From NCBI GenBank assembly GCA_015680685.1, contig MNCI01038015.1, positions 372,157 to 436,156 on the forward strand: a stretch of 64,000 bases of DNA, written 5' to 3'. Shown in pieces: positions 12,385-23,169 of this stretch (position 1 is the stretch's first letter; each line of letters starts with the position of its first letter). This stretch comes from Gnetum montanum. Its lineage: Eukaryota > Streptophyta > Gnetopsida > Gnetales > Gnetaceae. The notes under the pieces are model-generated. The model was not told where the DNA came from and did not search any database. It was given only the letters and a program-made list of their open reading frames with translations. The position numbers were made by a program, and so were the translations under genes.

Positions 12385-13645
12385 TCTCACCCACAACTAA
12401 GTTGGAAGGAGGAGATTTGAAATAGTGAGCAGGGTTGTCCATCAAGAGAGGTAGCATGTGTACTAGCTATCCTAAGCTCTTGGAAAGGTTTGGTTTGTTG
12501 CACATTAACCAAAAGCTTCTTATCCAAGCTCTCAGGTCTGTATATTGTCATGGTCCCTGAAGGAAAAGTTGCATAAATAATATAAGGTCCTTCTGATAGT
12601 GTTTGAAATTTAGTACGTTGTGGCACATGTGTGGGATTCCAGTAGAGAACCTTATCTCCTAATTGATATTTAATTTTTCTAATTCTTAGGTCATGTCATT
12701 GTTTATTGAAAGCCTTGTGTAATTCATTAGATGATAGGGTAACTAATCAGTTTTCATTTAGCAAGTTAAGGATTACTAACCATTTTTTCTATGCTAGATC
12801 AAGGTCAAGGTTGAGGTCACATGCTGTGGAGAGTGTACAAAGCTTAGTTTGAACATGAAGCATTGGTAATTTACCGTACACTAACTCATAGGAAGAGTAG
12901 CTTGTAGGGAGTTTCCATGTGGAGCCATATGCCCAAAGAGCATTATTTAGTTTAGTGCTCTAGTCTCGCCTAAACATGCTAATGGTTTTTGTCAATATCT
13001 TCGTAATCTTTTTGTTGGTGGATTCTGCTTCATCATTCGCTTGGGGGTGGTATGGTGTAGTCAATTTATGCTCAACCCCTAAGCATTGCATTAATTTCCA
13101 AAAAATTTCACTTGTGAAGTGTGTACCATTATCTGAAATAAGTGCATGTAGCACACCAAACTTGTTTATGACTTTTTGTTGAACAAATCATGCAGCTATA
13201 GATGATGTACAATCTTTAATAGCAGCTGCTTTGGCCCATTTTTTAGGTAATCCATGGAAACAATAATATAAGCTTTTTCATTGGACATTGGTGTAATCAA
13301 CCCCATAAAATCACTTCCCCAAATGTCAAAGGGTTCTAACGGTTGAATCCATTGTTGCGAACCCTCCATTCTAATAGTCATTCCCAATCACATTGATAGT
13401 GCTCACAAGATTGGATGAAATGATGGGCATCCTAAAATAATGTAGGCCAATAATATCCTATAAGCAGGATCTTGATGGCCATTCATCTCTCAGTGTAATG
13501 ACCCCCACAAGGACCCTCATGAGCATCTTGGAGAACTCGCAGTTGATCTATATTGGGAACACACCATCGAACCAAGCTATCGAGACACACTTTGTAAAGT
13601 TTTCCATTGATCTCCATAAAGTACTTGGCTCAGTGAAGAAACTAT
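12385..13645 (-). pseudogene. integrase of Athila-like copy 2 (decayed)
   Basis: Read on the minus strand, the core has PLEPFDIWGSDFMG (first Asp, about 13,305), ISDNGTHFTSEIF (second Asp, about 13,130) and HPQANDEAESTNK with the expected Glu. All three catalytic acids therefore survive, unlike copy 1. A frameshift and stops separate the pieces (13,196-13,387 and 12,960-13,154). The C-terminal GPY/F-like part at 12,387-12,626 contains SEGPYIIYATFPSG. The protein would insert the DNA copy; it is broken by frame changes. Confidence 0.8.
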
Positions 13646-14335
13646 TATTTCTTCTTAAGGTTTAACTCTTGTGGTGTTTGTTGGGTAAGGAGATAGGTAA
13701 GAATGCTACTATACCAATTTTTCTCCATGGGTGATTGATTATTCACTACACCAACAAAGAAGAATTCATTAGGGAAATGATCAGAAATTGGATTCTCATC
13801 CTCCTTGTTGTCCCATCACAACCGAGATAAATGATCAACAACTACATTCTCAATGCCCTTGCGATCAATCATCATTAACTTGAACTCTTGTAGATTACAA
13901 GCCATCGTATGAAACGAGGGCTTACCATTGGCTTATTCATGAGGAATTGGATTGCACTATGATCTGTATGTATATATACTTTATATCCCAATACATAGTG
14001 TCTAAACTTTTCTAGTGCAAACACTACAACCATTACTTCTTTCTCTGTGGTATTGTAGTTAAGTTGTGTACTAGCGATACTTCTATTTGCATAGTGGATG
14101 TAATAATGATGCTTTTGGTCATCTAACTGTGTAAGTACGGCTCCTAAACCATAGTTGGATGCGTCAGTCATGATATGGAATGGTTTGTACGAGTTAAGAG
14201 CTTTTAGAATGGGTGTTTCTACTAGCTTCAGTTTCAGAGTTTGGAAAGCTAATTCGCATTCCTTGGTCCACTCAAAAGGTACGTCCTTTTTCATTAATTC
14301 CACCAATGGTTTGACAACCTTTGAAAATTTTTCAA
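13646..14335 (-). pseudogene. RNase H and tether region of Athila-like copy 2 (decayed)
   Basis: The open stretch 13,875-14,306 has FEWTKECELAFQTLK, then MTDASNYGLGAVL (first acidic residue), TTEKEVMVVVFALEKFRHY and HTDHSAIQFLMNKP. These are hallmark RNase H blocks of Ty3/gypsy elements and look intact for about 140 residues. The link to integrase (13,650-13,860) carries stops. It would degrade the RNA strand during reverse transcription. Confidence 0.85.
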
Positions 14336-14688
14336 TAAATCTCCTATAGTAGCCAGTATGTCCAAGGAATGACCAAATATCTTTGACATTTTCTGATTGA
14401 CAGGTAATTCCTTAGATAATTTTGATTTTCTTAGGGTCTACATCTATCCTTGTGTGTGAGATTTTGTGCCCTATTACTATGCCTTCTTAGACCATCAAAT
14501 GGATTTTTTGCTAGTTAAGCTTCAAATTGGTTTCTACACATCTTTTTAACACTTGCTCTAATCGGTCCAAGGCTTGATCAAAGTTTGCTCCATAAGTGGA
14601 GAAGTCATCCATAAAGACCTCCACGCCATTTCCTATCTGCTATTGGAATATGCTTAGAACTAGTCGTTGAAATGTTGTAGGGGCATTG
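14336..14688 (-). pseudogene. reverse transcriptase, second half, copy 2 (cut by insertion)
   Basis: The minus-strand reading starts at the insertion point with YNAPTTFQRLVLSIF and contains the catalytic FMDDF at 14,601-14,615, with both aspartates intact. It continues through the thumb to the RNase H region with several stops. The upstream half lies 20 kb away at 34,727 onward. Joining is obvious because copy 1 reads LYNAPTTFQRF uninterrupted at the same place. Confidence 0.85.
14684..14688. repeat. target site duplication, left (CATTG)
   Basis: CATTG here and at 34,727-34,731 flank the Tat/Ogre element. The uninterrupted site is predicted to be GGGGCATTGCACAAG. The LTR terminus appears to have lost a TG next to this duplication, because the opposite LTR begins TGTAACGG while here CATTG is followed by TATAATAACC. 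Confidence 0.75.
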
Positions 14689-15316
14689 TATAATAACCAA
14701 AAATGTTGGTGGCTAGAACATCGAGAGGTTACTAGGTGCACAACCTAACCCTGGATTAGTGAGAGGGTCATGCTAGAGAAAACGAAAATAAGATGCCCTG
14801 AATAGTTTGGTCGATCAAATAGGGACTTAGTCAGTGTACAATATCCTTTTGATAACATTTGTTGTAATATGTCACACTGAGATTTAGGCAAAGAAGGTTG
14901 TAAAGTAAATGCGTAACAAAGTATATAACTTAAGCAATAAATGTAAAATGAAGTAAGCTTGAGTGAGAGAATGCACCACCCCAAGATTGGGGGATTTGAT
15001 CTTTGTTTGGTTGAAGAAGATGTACAATGGATGTGCAGTGTGGATGGGCACAACTTGCAATGTAATGGTATGGTCATAGCCTCTCAACTACTGCCAATGG
15101 CCTACTGATCGGAGCTGATGAGCTAATGCTTGCTAGACTAAGAGAGATCTCAGGAGGTACTACTGCTCGGGTTTTGCTACTTGTTAGCGTTCTGCTTGCC
15201 AGTCTCTTTGCCAAGGCCAATTTCCAGAAATCCAAAAAATTCCAAATGCTAATCTTCGAAGCCAACCTTAATGCCAAAATGCCAAAAGCCAACCCTTTAA
15301 ACATTATTCGTTGGGG

Positions 15317-15324
15317 TATTTATA
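15317..15324 (-). promoter_or_regulatory. TATA box in 3' LTR of the Tat/Ogre element
   Basis: CTATAAATACCCC on the minus strand. The copy in the 5' LTR at 33,110-33,117 is identical over the core. A CACGTGG-like G-box is present upstream in the 5' LTR (about 33,160). This places U3 at roughly 1.6-1.7 kb and R-U5 at about 0.63 kb. Confidence 0.6.
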
Positions 15325-15819
15325 GAGCCATATGTGGGAGAAAGACGTGGTTTGGATGCCACATGTCTTGGGTCCCACATGGTGCAAACATGAATGTTCC
15401 ATACTACCATGTGGTGCTATGCTGCAATGTCATGTTGGCGTGCTACATTGCAGTGTTACTCTAGACATGAAACTTGCTTGAGTTGTGACCATATCGTTCA
15501 AACTGCATGTGCCAGAATCTAAGAAACTACCATGTTTTTACAGAAATTGCAAAGTGGCAAATCCAAAGTGGAGCTTATACTCTAGGACTACATCTTCCCT
15601 ACTCTTGCAAGTAGGGTCAAGCATAGGAACAACTTTGGGAATTAACAAGAGGGTGCAAAACAAAGCAAAAATACTGATCTTGTCTGTAGAAGAGATGTCG
15701 GAGCAAAAATGACCATTATTGATGAATTCTAGAATTACTAAAGATGTCTTGGGGTTTCCACATGAGTGTTACACTACCTAGGCTACCCAGCATATCGGTG
15801 TAGCATAAACACCCACACA

Positions 15820-16640
15820 CTACATTGTGCTATGCTGTGTAGCATAGCATAATGTAGTCACCAGTCTTGAGAGAAATTTTGCCTGAAAACCAAAGATACA
15901 TGTCTGAGGCTTGGCTAGACAAGCAACTTTAGCAATTGACAACCCTACCTTCCATGTTGAAAGGTCTTGGGACCTACTAAGTTCATCCTTAGGACACTTT
16001 CGCACTCTATGTCCTTGCTACGCTCTGCTACGTTGTGTAGCGTAGCACAACGTAGCGGTCAATGTGACATGAGTCCTTACTTGATTTGCAATGCCTTATC
16101 AAGAAACTTTTTTTGGAACCTGAGGGTGAAGGGGATAGGCACTCTTGGAGGTTTGAGTGTTGTCAAGTGCAATTTCCTTGTTAGGAACCACTTGGAAGAG
16201 GACCTTCTTGCTTTATAACCCTAATATGTTGTGCTACGCTGTGTAGCATAGCACAACATAGCACCCTATTCAACTCACATTCTGACTTAGTTTGTAAATT
16301 TTTTGTCAAGAAATGTTAGTCATGTCCTAGCGTGGTAGTAGAGCAAGCATGTTTGATAGTTCAAGCATGTTTTTACTTAGCCAAAACAGTCTAAGAGACA
16401 ACAATGCCATACGAGCAACCCGCTACACTGTGCTACACTGTGTAGCATAGCACAGCATAGCACCCAAATAAAAATTATTTTTATCAAAGTTTGCCACATT
16501 ATTCTATGTCATGTTGATTATGCTTCAAGGATGAAGTGGGTCAGGTATCCCAAAGGGCTGAATCAATATCAATTTGCATCTTTGGTGCTCAATGAGTCTC
16601 CATGTGGCCTACTACACTATGCAGCATAGCATAGCATAGC
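15820..16640. repeat. five large palindromes at about 200-bp spacing (U3 of Tat/Ogre LTR)
   Basis: Imperfect palindromes built from GTGCTACGCTGTGTAGCATAGCAC-type arms occur at 15,820-15,857, 16,017-16,056, 16,225-16,260, 16,422-16,461 and about 16,611-16,640. Intervals are 197, 208, 197 and 189 bp. The intervening sequences show weak mutual similarity (for example TTGTCAAGAAA-like pieces), suggesting an old tandem array with a unit near 200 bp. The 5' LTR has the same set with one unit reduced. Confidence 0.7.
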
Positions 16641-17039
16641 AAGTCTTGCAGTTAGAAAATTTGTCAAACTATTTTGCTCATCCTAAATACTTTCGATAGC
16701 TCCTATCATGGTCCCTGGGTAGACCGTTAGTCAAGTCATTTGCCAAGCTAGGCAAGCTAGATGGTGTAGCAAGTTTTTCAGCCCAAGAGATAGAAAATTT
16801 GTTGGACTGTACAGTCGACCCCTAGTGCCTCTTTCATGCAAACTGGCCTCCTGGCTAGGTGTTATGTTGACTATGCTGTAGAGGGTCGTGGACAAGCCCA
16901 AAAGTAGCTTGGTAGGCATTAGGACTTCTGGGGTGCCATGTTACCTGCATGGTCCCACGTGACACTGTGCTTGCAGAGATCCTTGCCCAAATTTTAAGAC
17001 TATGCTGGGTCATGAGTCTCAAAATTTATGTTGTTTCAA

Positions 17040-17055
17040 TGGCCCCTCTTTGTTG
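17040..17055 (-). other. polypurine tract of the Tat/Ogre element
   Basis: On the minus strand AACAAAGAGGGGCCAT directly precedes the 3' LTR start TGAAACA. Position and composition fit a plus-strand primer. Confidence 0.6.
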
Positions 17056-18480
17056 ATGTTTGGAGGATTTTCTAGAGAGATGTTGACAAAGAATATGAAA
17101 CACCATGAAGAACAAGATGCCCACACTACTCTTCAATGCCTGCTCGAATGACACTTCACTATGTTTGAGAGTACTTGAGGAAACAGTAGGGTAGGGGGTA
17201 AGGGATGATTTTGAAAAAATAGGGTCAGGGAAGAGATGACTGTAGAATGCCATGCCATCTATGATCCCTCATTGGAATGCTTATGAGAGGATCAACACGC
17301 ATGGGTGTCTTTGCCTTTGGCCTTCAACCTCTCACTAGAGTGCTTAGAGATGGTCGATTTACAACCAAAATGATTGCAAAGTAGATTTTGTGCCATTTTT
17401 TAGGCACTTGTCTCATTTTTTTCTTTTTTTTATCCTTTTGCATTTTTCTCTTTTACTTTTTTGTGCTTTTCTTTTGCTACACATCCACGTTCACTTGCAG
17501 ACAACCTTGTTGTTGTTGCAAGATAGGTGTTTCCTCCCCGAGATGAGTTGCATTACATCCATGTGGGGCTTTGACCTACCTATAGATGCTTCTCATGGGA
17601 CGAGTTGCATTACGTCCATCATGGACTTGGTGGTTGGGCATGTGAAAGGGCTTTATGTGCATCAAGGAGGCTTGCGAAGAGGATATGGAAAATTGTGGGT
17701 ATAGGGAATAGAGGCTAAGTTGGCTGAAAGGAGAGTAGGATATGTACTCCCAAGTAGCTAAGCTGATCAGAGCGGCCACTTTGGAATAATGTACTATCTT
17801 GCTCTTGTGGTGAGATGCATCTCTAAATGATGCCATCTTGGCTTTTATCCTACAAACATAATAGAGAGAAAACCAGCAAAAACAACTGTCAAGTGAAGCA
17901 AGGGCAAAGTCCTGCTTACTTGGGACACTACCATGGTGGCAAGCATTGCCTGACATTTGCAATGTCCAAAGCAGGAAGGCCAGTGCACTTTACAGCAGTG
18001 GCAGGCCAGAAGGTTTCAACAACCTCACCTGAGATGGGCACTGAAGAGGCTAGGAGCGATGATGATGCAAGTGCTCAAGAATCCCTGCCCAAGGCAAGCA
18101 TCATGCAATCTAGCTTCAAGGTGAAGAGCCTAATAGTCGAATGCCTTTTGAACTCAAATGATGGTAGGGGCTGGAGGATGGAAACCTTATGGTTGGGCCA
18201 CAATAGTGCTAGTACTCTAGCAACAGGTGCTAATAACAAGATCTACAACCAAGATAACTGGTTGTGGTAGTGGTAGCTTCGGAAGGTCAGCAAGATGTTA
18301 AACGATATCTCTGGAAGATTAGAAAGATGGAAGGGGTGATGACACTACATGTGTTCCAAAGGAGTTTTCCTTGACAACGTGAACTTCATTCTAGAACTGC
18401 AGCATCCCACCCCATGAGCCTAGGAGGCCTATAGATGTTCACGCTTGCTTGTTCACAATTTCACATGCATGGGCTAGGAG
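17056..18480 (-). other. 3' region of the Tat/Ogre element, no gene assigned
   Basis: Lies between the polypurine tract and the repeat array downstream of integrase. It contains an uninterrupted 147-codon + strand ORF (17,827-18,270) and a 128-codon minus ORF (17,576-17,962), neither with a motif I recognise. Other Tat-lineage elements carry antisense ORFs in this interval, so the + ORF might be a relic of one, but nothing in its residues supports a function. Confidence 0.4.
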
Positions 18481-18492
18481 GTGTTACACTGC

Positions 18493-18800
18493 AAACTAAA
18501 TTTAAGGTCTTGGTAGATCGTTGGATGTGCTAGTTTAAGGTCCTAGTAGAGCAATGTGCTAGTTTAAGGTCCTAGCAGACCACTATGCTAGTTTAACATC
18601 GTAGCGAATAGTGGATGATCAGTGTAAGGTTGTAATAGACCATGTTGTGGGTGCCGATTTTATGTCATGGCCCAAAGACATGTTGTGCCAATTTAACATC
18701 ATAGCATACATGCTATGCCAAGTTTACATCATAGCAGATGATATGTGCCAGTTTATAGTCATAGTGACTATCTATGCTAGTTTTATGTCATAGCAAACAT
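18493..18800. repeat. tandem array, about ten units of 30 bp, TTTAAGGTC type
   Basis: Units follow the pattern GCTAGTTTAAGGTCCTAGCAGACC. GGTC and GACC are complementary, giving each unit a short inverted repeat. Units diverge to the right (TTTACATCATAGCAGAT). The same core recurs at 22,405-22,735 and, as TTTAAGGCC...GGCC, at 27,895-28,205. Confidence 0.8.
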
Positions 18801-18839
18801 GCTTCTTACCTTGCTTTGCATTTGATGTGATCCTTTGTG

Positions 18840-19990
18840 TTAAACGTAGTATAGCTTCAAGTACAAGTGGTTGACAGGATTTGCAAACTCATTGCCATCT
18901 GCATCAGCCAACTTGAATACTCCATTCTCATAGGCTTTTGTAACTATGAAAGGGCCTTCCCAGTTGGCTGAGAATTTGCTGATTGGCTTGCGAATGGCCT
19001 TGAGGACCATGTCCCCCTTTTTAATCAGTCGTTAATGTAAGTTGCAGTGATGCTTTTGCCATTGTTTTTCTTGGTACCATTCGATGTGGCCAATTTTTTG
19101 GGCATGCTCCTCCTCCACAGAGTTAAGATCAATGATCCTGACTCATTGTTTTGAGCCTCATCCACAACATTTGAGAGGATCATCCGAAGTGATGAAACCT
19201 ATGATTCAAGAGGTAACATTGCTTCAGATCTGTAAACAAGACTATATGGATTCTTACCTATAGTTGTTCTGCATGGCGTACAGTAAGCCCACAACACATA
19301 GAGGATTTTCTCATGCCATTGCCTCTTGCTGCTGCTAAGCATCTTTTTTAGAAGGTTGATGATCACTTTGTTGGTTTCCTCTCCTTGACCATTCACCTAT
19401 GGGTAGTATGATGATGAAAAAGAGTGTTTGATGCCAAGGTTTTTGCAAAAGGTTTTAGTTTCTGCACTACTGAATTCTGGCCCATTGTTAGTAACAATGG
19501 TCATGGGAAGGCCAAACTGTGTTACTATGTCATCCATAATGAAGTGGAAAACTTGTTAAGACATAGTCTTTCTAAGGAGAATAGCTTCTACCCACTTTGT
19601 AAAGTATTCAGTTATGATAATAATGAATCTATGCTTTGTAGAATACTTAGCCATGATGGGTCCTATGATGTCTAGTCTCAAATGTTGAAAAGGCCATGTA
19701 ATCTATGTTGTATGTAATTCATTAGGAGATACATGTATAAGGTTCCCATGGAGTTGACACACATCGCATGTTCTAACCTTGGCAATGCAATCACATTCTA
19801 TGCAAGGCTAGTAGTACCCTAGGTGTCTAATTTTTGCTGCCATAGCTCTAGGAGCTATGTGTTCTCCACATAATCCCTCATGGACTTCATCCATAATTTT
19901 TTGTGCTTCGTCACTGCTAACACAGGCTAGTAATATTCCATCATAACAGCCTTTGCATAAGGTGTTGTCTCCTACGAGGACATATTATTG
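18840..19990 (-). pseudogene. integrase of the Tat/Ogre element (decayed)
   Basis: The minus-strand reading gives a zinc-binding region ending with CDVCQLHG, then FQHLRLDIIGPI (first Asp), IVTNNGPEFSS where the expected Asp of TDNG is Asn, and NGQGEETNKVIINLLKK with the Glu present (open at 19,199-19,396). It ends in a region with KRGTWSSRPFASQSANS. Several in-frame stops are present. One catalytic acid is lost by a G-to-A type change, so it is inactive. Confidence 0.8.
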
Positions 19991-19999
19991 GGCCCACTT

Positions 20000-20570
20000 T
20001 CATATTGCATCTTTTTGGGCAGATGTCAAGCCATGCGGGGGCCCGTCGTGTTGGAGGTAAGCTTTAATGTTGGCATACCACTCTTGGGTATCTGTTGCAC
20101 TTACAAATGCAATGTGTGCCACTTGAGTAATAGGATCGATGCATTCTATTATCGAAGTAGGCAAGGTGGCAAACATATGTGATGGCACATTTAAGGCTAA
20201 CATGGCTAGCACATCAACTACAGTGTTTTCATTATGAGGCACGTGTTGGATGTCCAAAGTTGAAACTGCTTTAGTAGACTTTTGCCTAAATCATAATAAG
20301 GTTGTAAATGTGAATTCTTACAAGCATAAATTTCAACGATCTGGTTGATAACTAGTTGTGAGTCACCTCGGATTGCTAAGTGTTGGATCCTTAACTCTTG
20401 AGCTACTAGAAGGCCCCTAAGGAGTCCTTCGTACTTGGCCATATTGTTTGTGCAAAGGAATGTCAAGTCATATGCGAAGGGTTAGATTTATCTAGAGGGA
20501 AATGTAAGAATGGCAGTGGCACTACCACCTTGTGTAGTTAAAGTGCCATCAAAATGTAGGCTAGCTTTGA
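20000..20570 (-). pseudogene. second (archaeal-type) RNase H of the Tat/Ogre element
   Basis: Four acidic landmarks are visible on the minus strand: LHFDGTLTTQGG at about 20,560, TNNMAKYEGLLRGL, IRGDSQLVINQIVEIY, and HVPHNENTVVDVLAMLAL near 20,230. This spacing is the additional RNase H domain found in Tat-lineage elements between the original RNase H and integrase. The open pieces are 20,218-20,466 and 20,000-20,257 in different frames, so there is a frameshift. It is the main evidence for lineage assignment. Confidence 0.8.
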
Positions 20571-22306
20571 AATCCGATGGTACAAGACTTATGCTATTGA
20601 CATGCTCATCCATGAACTTGGGTTCTATTATTGCTTGGTCATCAACGAGTGAAGTCGTAAGCTATGTGGCTATTTCTTGACACTTTATGGATGATTGTAC
20701 CACATAATGTAGATTGAATTTCTTAGTTATGGATTTCCATCGAGCTATTATTGGTTGTAATAGCCCGAAGTATGTTACTTTTGCATATGATGTTGATCTT
20801 ATTGTGAAACAAGTAATGTCTCCACTTTTTAAGTGCGAACACTAGGGCAAGACAATTTCTCTCCACTTCGTTGTACTTTTCTTCGTGTGCTATCAATGCA
20901 TGACTTAAGTAGTATACTAAGATTTCAAACTTTTCATCTCTTTTTTAACATAGCAATGTGGCAATAGATGTGTCTGAGGTAGCAAGGTAGATGTAGAAAG
21001 GCCTATCTCTTTGTGGAGGGTAAATAGTGGGAAGGTGCAAAAGCTCTTTCTTTAGGTTAGCAAAGGATTTTTCACATTGATCTATCCACTCAAAGTTTAC
21101 ACCCTTTTTAAGCAAGTGTTGCATTGGGTGTAGTTTGTCCATCAGCCTTGCAATAAACCTTGTTATAAAATACACTCTACCTTGCAACCCCTGCAACTCT
21201 TTGAGATTTGTAGGCGATTCTAAGTTGACAATGGTCCTAACCTTATCGAGGTCCACTCATATCCCTATTTTCAACACTACAAAGCCTAGCATGCGCTCAG
21301 TTTTAACTCCAAAAACACATTTCCTAGGGTTGAGGAATAGGTCATGCCTATGACATTGTTAAAGGACTACATTTAGATTGATGAGATGATCAGTAGCTTC
21401 CTTAGACTTAACTGCTATGTTGTTAACATAGTCGTTTAATCTTTCCAAGAGGTAATTGCTAAATATGTATGTCATTTCTTGTTGATATGTTGCTCCAGTG
21501 TTTTTCAGCCCAAAGGACATCATGGTGTAACAAAACATTTCCCAAGGGGTTATAAAGGTAGTTGTCAATTGATGCTCTAGGTTTATACAGATCTGTTTAT
21601 AGCCTGAGAACCCATCCATGAAGGACGGTAAGGCATGACCAGCTGTAGTATCAATAAGTTGATTGATACTAGGCAATGGGAATTCATCCTTAATTGTCAC
21701 CCTATTTATATCTCGGAAGTCTATACAAATTTGTATACTCTCAGTTTTCTTAGGTACGACTACAATGTTTGAGACCCAATCTAAGTAATCAATTGCCCGA
21801 ATGAATCCATCTTAATAGAGTTTAGTAATTTCATTACGTACAGCTAAGGCAATCTATGGTTTGACTTTGCGAGCTTTTTGTTTAACTGCCTTGACACGTG
21901 GATCTAAGATAATATTCTGTTGTATGAGTCACAGGTCCAGGCCCAGCATGTCTTCATATGACCACGCAAACACTTTGACATTGTTATTAAGGACTTTCAA
22001 AATTTTTTATCGCACTTGTGGCTCTAGTAATGTGCTAACTTTTAGTGTTTTTGCTTTCCCTTTGGATGTAGTTACAAGGATTTTGACAAAAGGGTCTTCA
22101 GTTACATCCCTAATCTCTAGGTCTAGGGCCTAGACTAGGTGTTTGGGCTAGTCCAGGGGTGTTTCTAAGGATGCTATGTACATGTTACAACAGGATGGTT
22201 CAAAGGCTATCAACTATTTTTCCAAGTGTCTTGTTAGTTTTCCATGAGGCCTTGTTAGAGTTAATGGCGAACGGAGATCATTGTAAAAGGCCATTGTCCA
22301 AGCAAA
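20571..22306 (-). pseudogene. reverse transcriptase and first RNase H of the Tat/Ogre element (decayed)
   Basis: The reading starts upstream near 22,306 (just after a candidate splice acceptor). It has LEIRDVTEDPFVKILVTTSK, a VKQKARKVKP block at about 21,870, then DFRDINRVTIKDEFPLPS, FMDGFSGYKQI and MMSFGLKNTGATYQ. The catalytic box reads YVNNIAVKS (about 21,420) where YVDD is expected, so both aspartates are Asn. The first RNase H follows at about 21,200-20,700, including ALVFALKKWRHYLF. Stops are common. Enzymatic function is lost. Confidence 0.85.
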
Positions 22307-22330
22307 CTATGACAACAAGTAAAAAAACTG
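22307..22330 (-). other. candidate splice acceptor upstream of RT (Tat/Ogre)
   Basis: On the minus strand TTTTTTTACTTGTTGTCATAG ends at 22,307: a pyrimidine-rich run and CATAG right where the RT part of pol begins. Ogre elements splice between protease and RT, so this is a reasonable acceptor. No convincing donor was found near 28,500, so the call is tentative. Only about 20 bases of the site are quoted here in pieces: T-run, then TTGTCATAG. Confidence 0.35.
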
Positions 22331-22404
22331 AGTCAAGTGCTACTTGTTTAAGCCAGCAACATGTAATTAATTATATGCAAAGCAATGATGCAACATGAAA
22401 GATC

Positions 22405-22735
22405 TTCTAGTTTAAGGTCTTGGCAAACCATCACTGAGTTTAAGAGGTAAGGTGAATGCTAAAATTGCCAGTTTAAGGTCATAACGGACGGTAACCATGT
22501 AAAACTGAACATCATAATTTGCCAATTTAAGGTCTTAGTGGACTGTAACTGGGTTTAAAAAGTAAGAGAAATGCTAAAATTGCTAGTTTAAGGTCATTGT
22601 GGACCATCAATGGGTTTAGAACGCAAAGAAGATGTTAGGGTTACCAGTTTAAGGTCGTGGTGGAACGCCAACATGTAACATTATGAATCAAGGTTGCTAG
22701 TTTAAGGTCATAGTAGACCATAACTAATCCACATT
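22405..22735. repeat. tandem array, about six units of 55-60 bp, TTTAAGGTC type
   Basis: Units begin CCAGTTTAAGGTCATAGTGG and end with an A-rich part such as AAAATTGCC. The core TTTAAGGTC-N6-GACC is shared with 18,493-18,800. This array borders the antisense gene on its upstream side. Confidence 0.8.
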
Positions 22736-22789
22736 GTGAAAAAAATAAAGTAAAAATTTTAATGTTTAAGTGTTACATTGCAACTATGT

Positions 22790-22945
22790 GATACGCTATA
22801 GTAAATCCCTACTATGCTACAGTAAGCCTCTACTACGCTGCAGAGGGTGTCCCATGTTACGCGTGGGATGTGGAACACTCTAAAAGTGACATGTGTTCTA
22901 ACCATGTGGGCTATAAATACAGGATTACCCCATGGTAATCTTGTC
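22790..22945 (+). promoter_or_regulatory. putative promoter of the antisense cargo gene
   Basis: TATAAATA at 22,912-22,919 in the context GGGCTATAAATACAGG, about 30 bp before a likely start near 22,945. Upstream are CTACTACGCTGCAG and CTACTATGCTACAG motifs that match the palindrome words of the element's LTR, and an ATGTGGG just before the TATA box, also found in the LTR promoter. This supports an independent promoter pointing against the element's own transcription. Confidence 0.5.
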
Positions 22946-23169
22946 ACTTTCACTATCAGAGCTAACACTGAGAGCATAGCATGATTGAGCTAAGAGACAG
23001 TGTAGCAAACATAGCATAGCAGTCGATATAGCCAATTTGTGAGCAGGACAATGGCACGAAAGAGTGAACGTAGGCATCAGGGGTTGGCCAACATAGACAA
23101 GGTGGAGCACATCCTGCGACATCTTCCCAAGGCATGCGTTGAGGAATAGTAGGAGGCCCCATCCACCTA

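Larger units (their letters stand above)
14687..17038 (-). repeat. 3' LTR of the Tat/Ogre element
   Basis: Collinear with 32,482-34,726: both contain GTTGGTGGCTAGAAC near the outer (left) end and AAAATTTATG followed by GTTTCA at the right end. On the element strand it starts TGAAACA. TATA box at 15,317-15,324 (TATAAATACCCC on minus). Large palindromes occur about every 200 bp at 15,820-16,640. The ORFs inside (14,745-15,464) are LTR sequence, not genes. Confidence 0.9.

Noticed and set aside
14745-15464. ORFs of 67-112 codons, repeated at 32,867-33,263
   Set aside because: They lie in the R-U5/U3 part of the Tat/Ogre LTR and are conserved only because both LTRs are copies.
18493-18800. CRISPR-like regular repeats
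   Set aside because: Units diverge gradually and spacers are repeat-derived; the setting is a plant retrotransposon.
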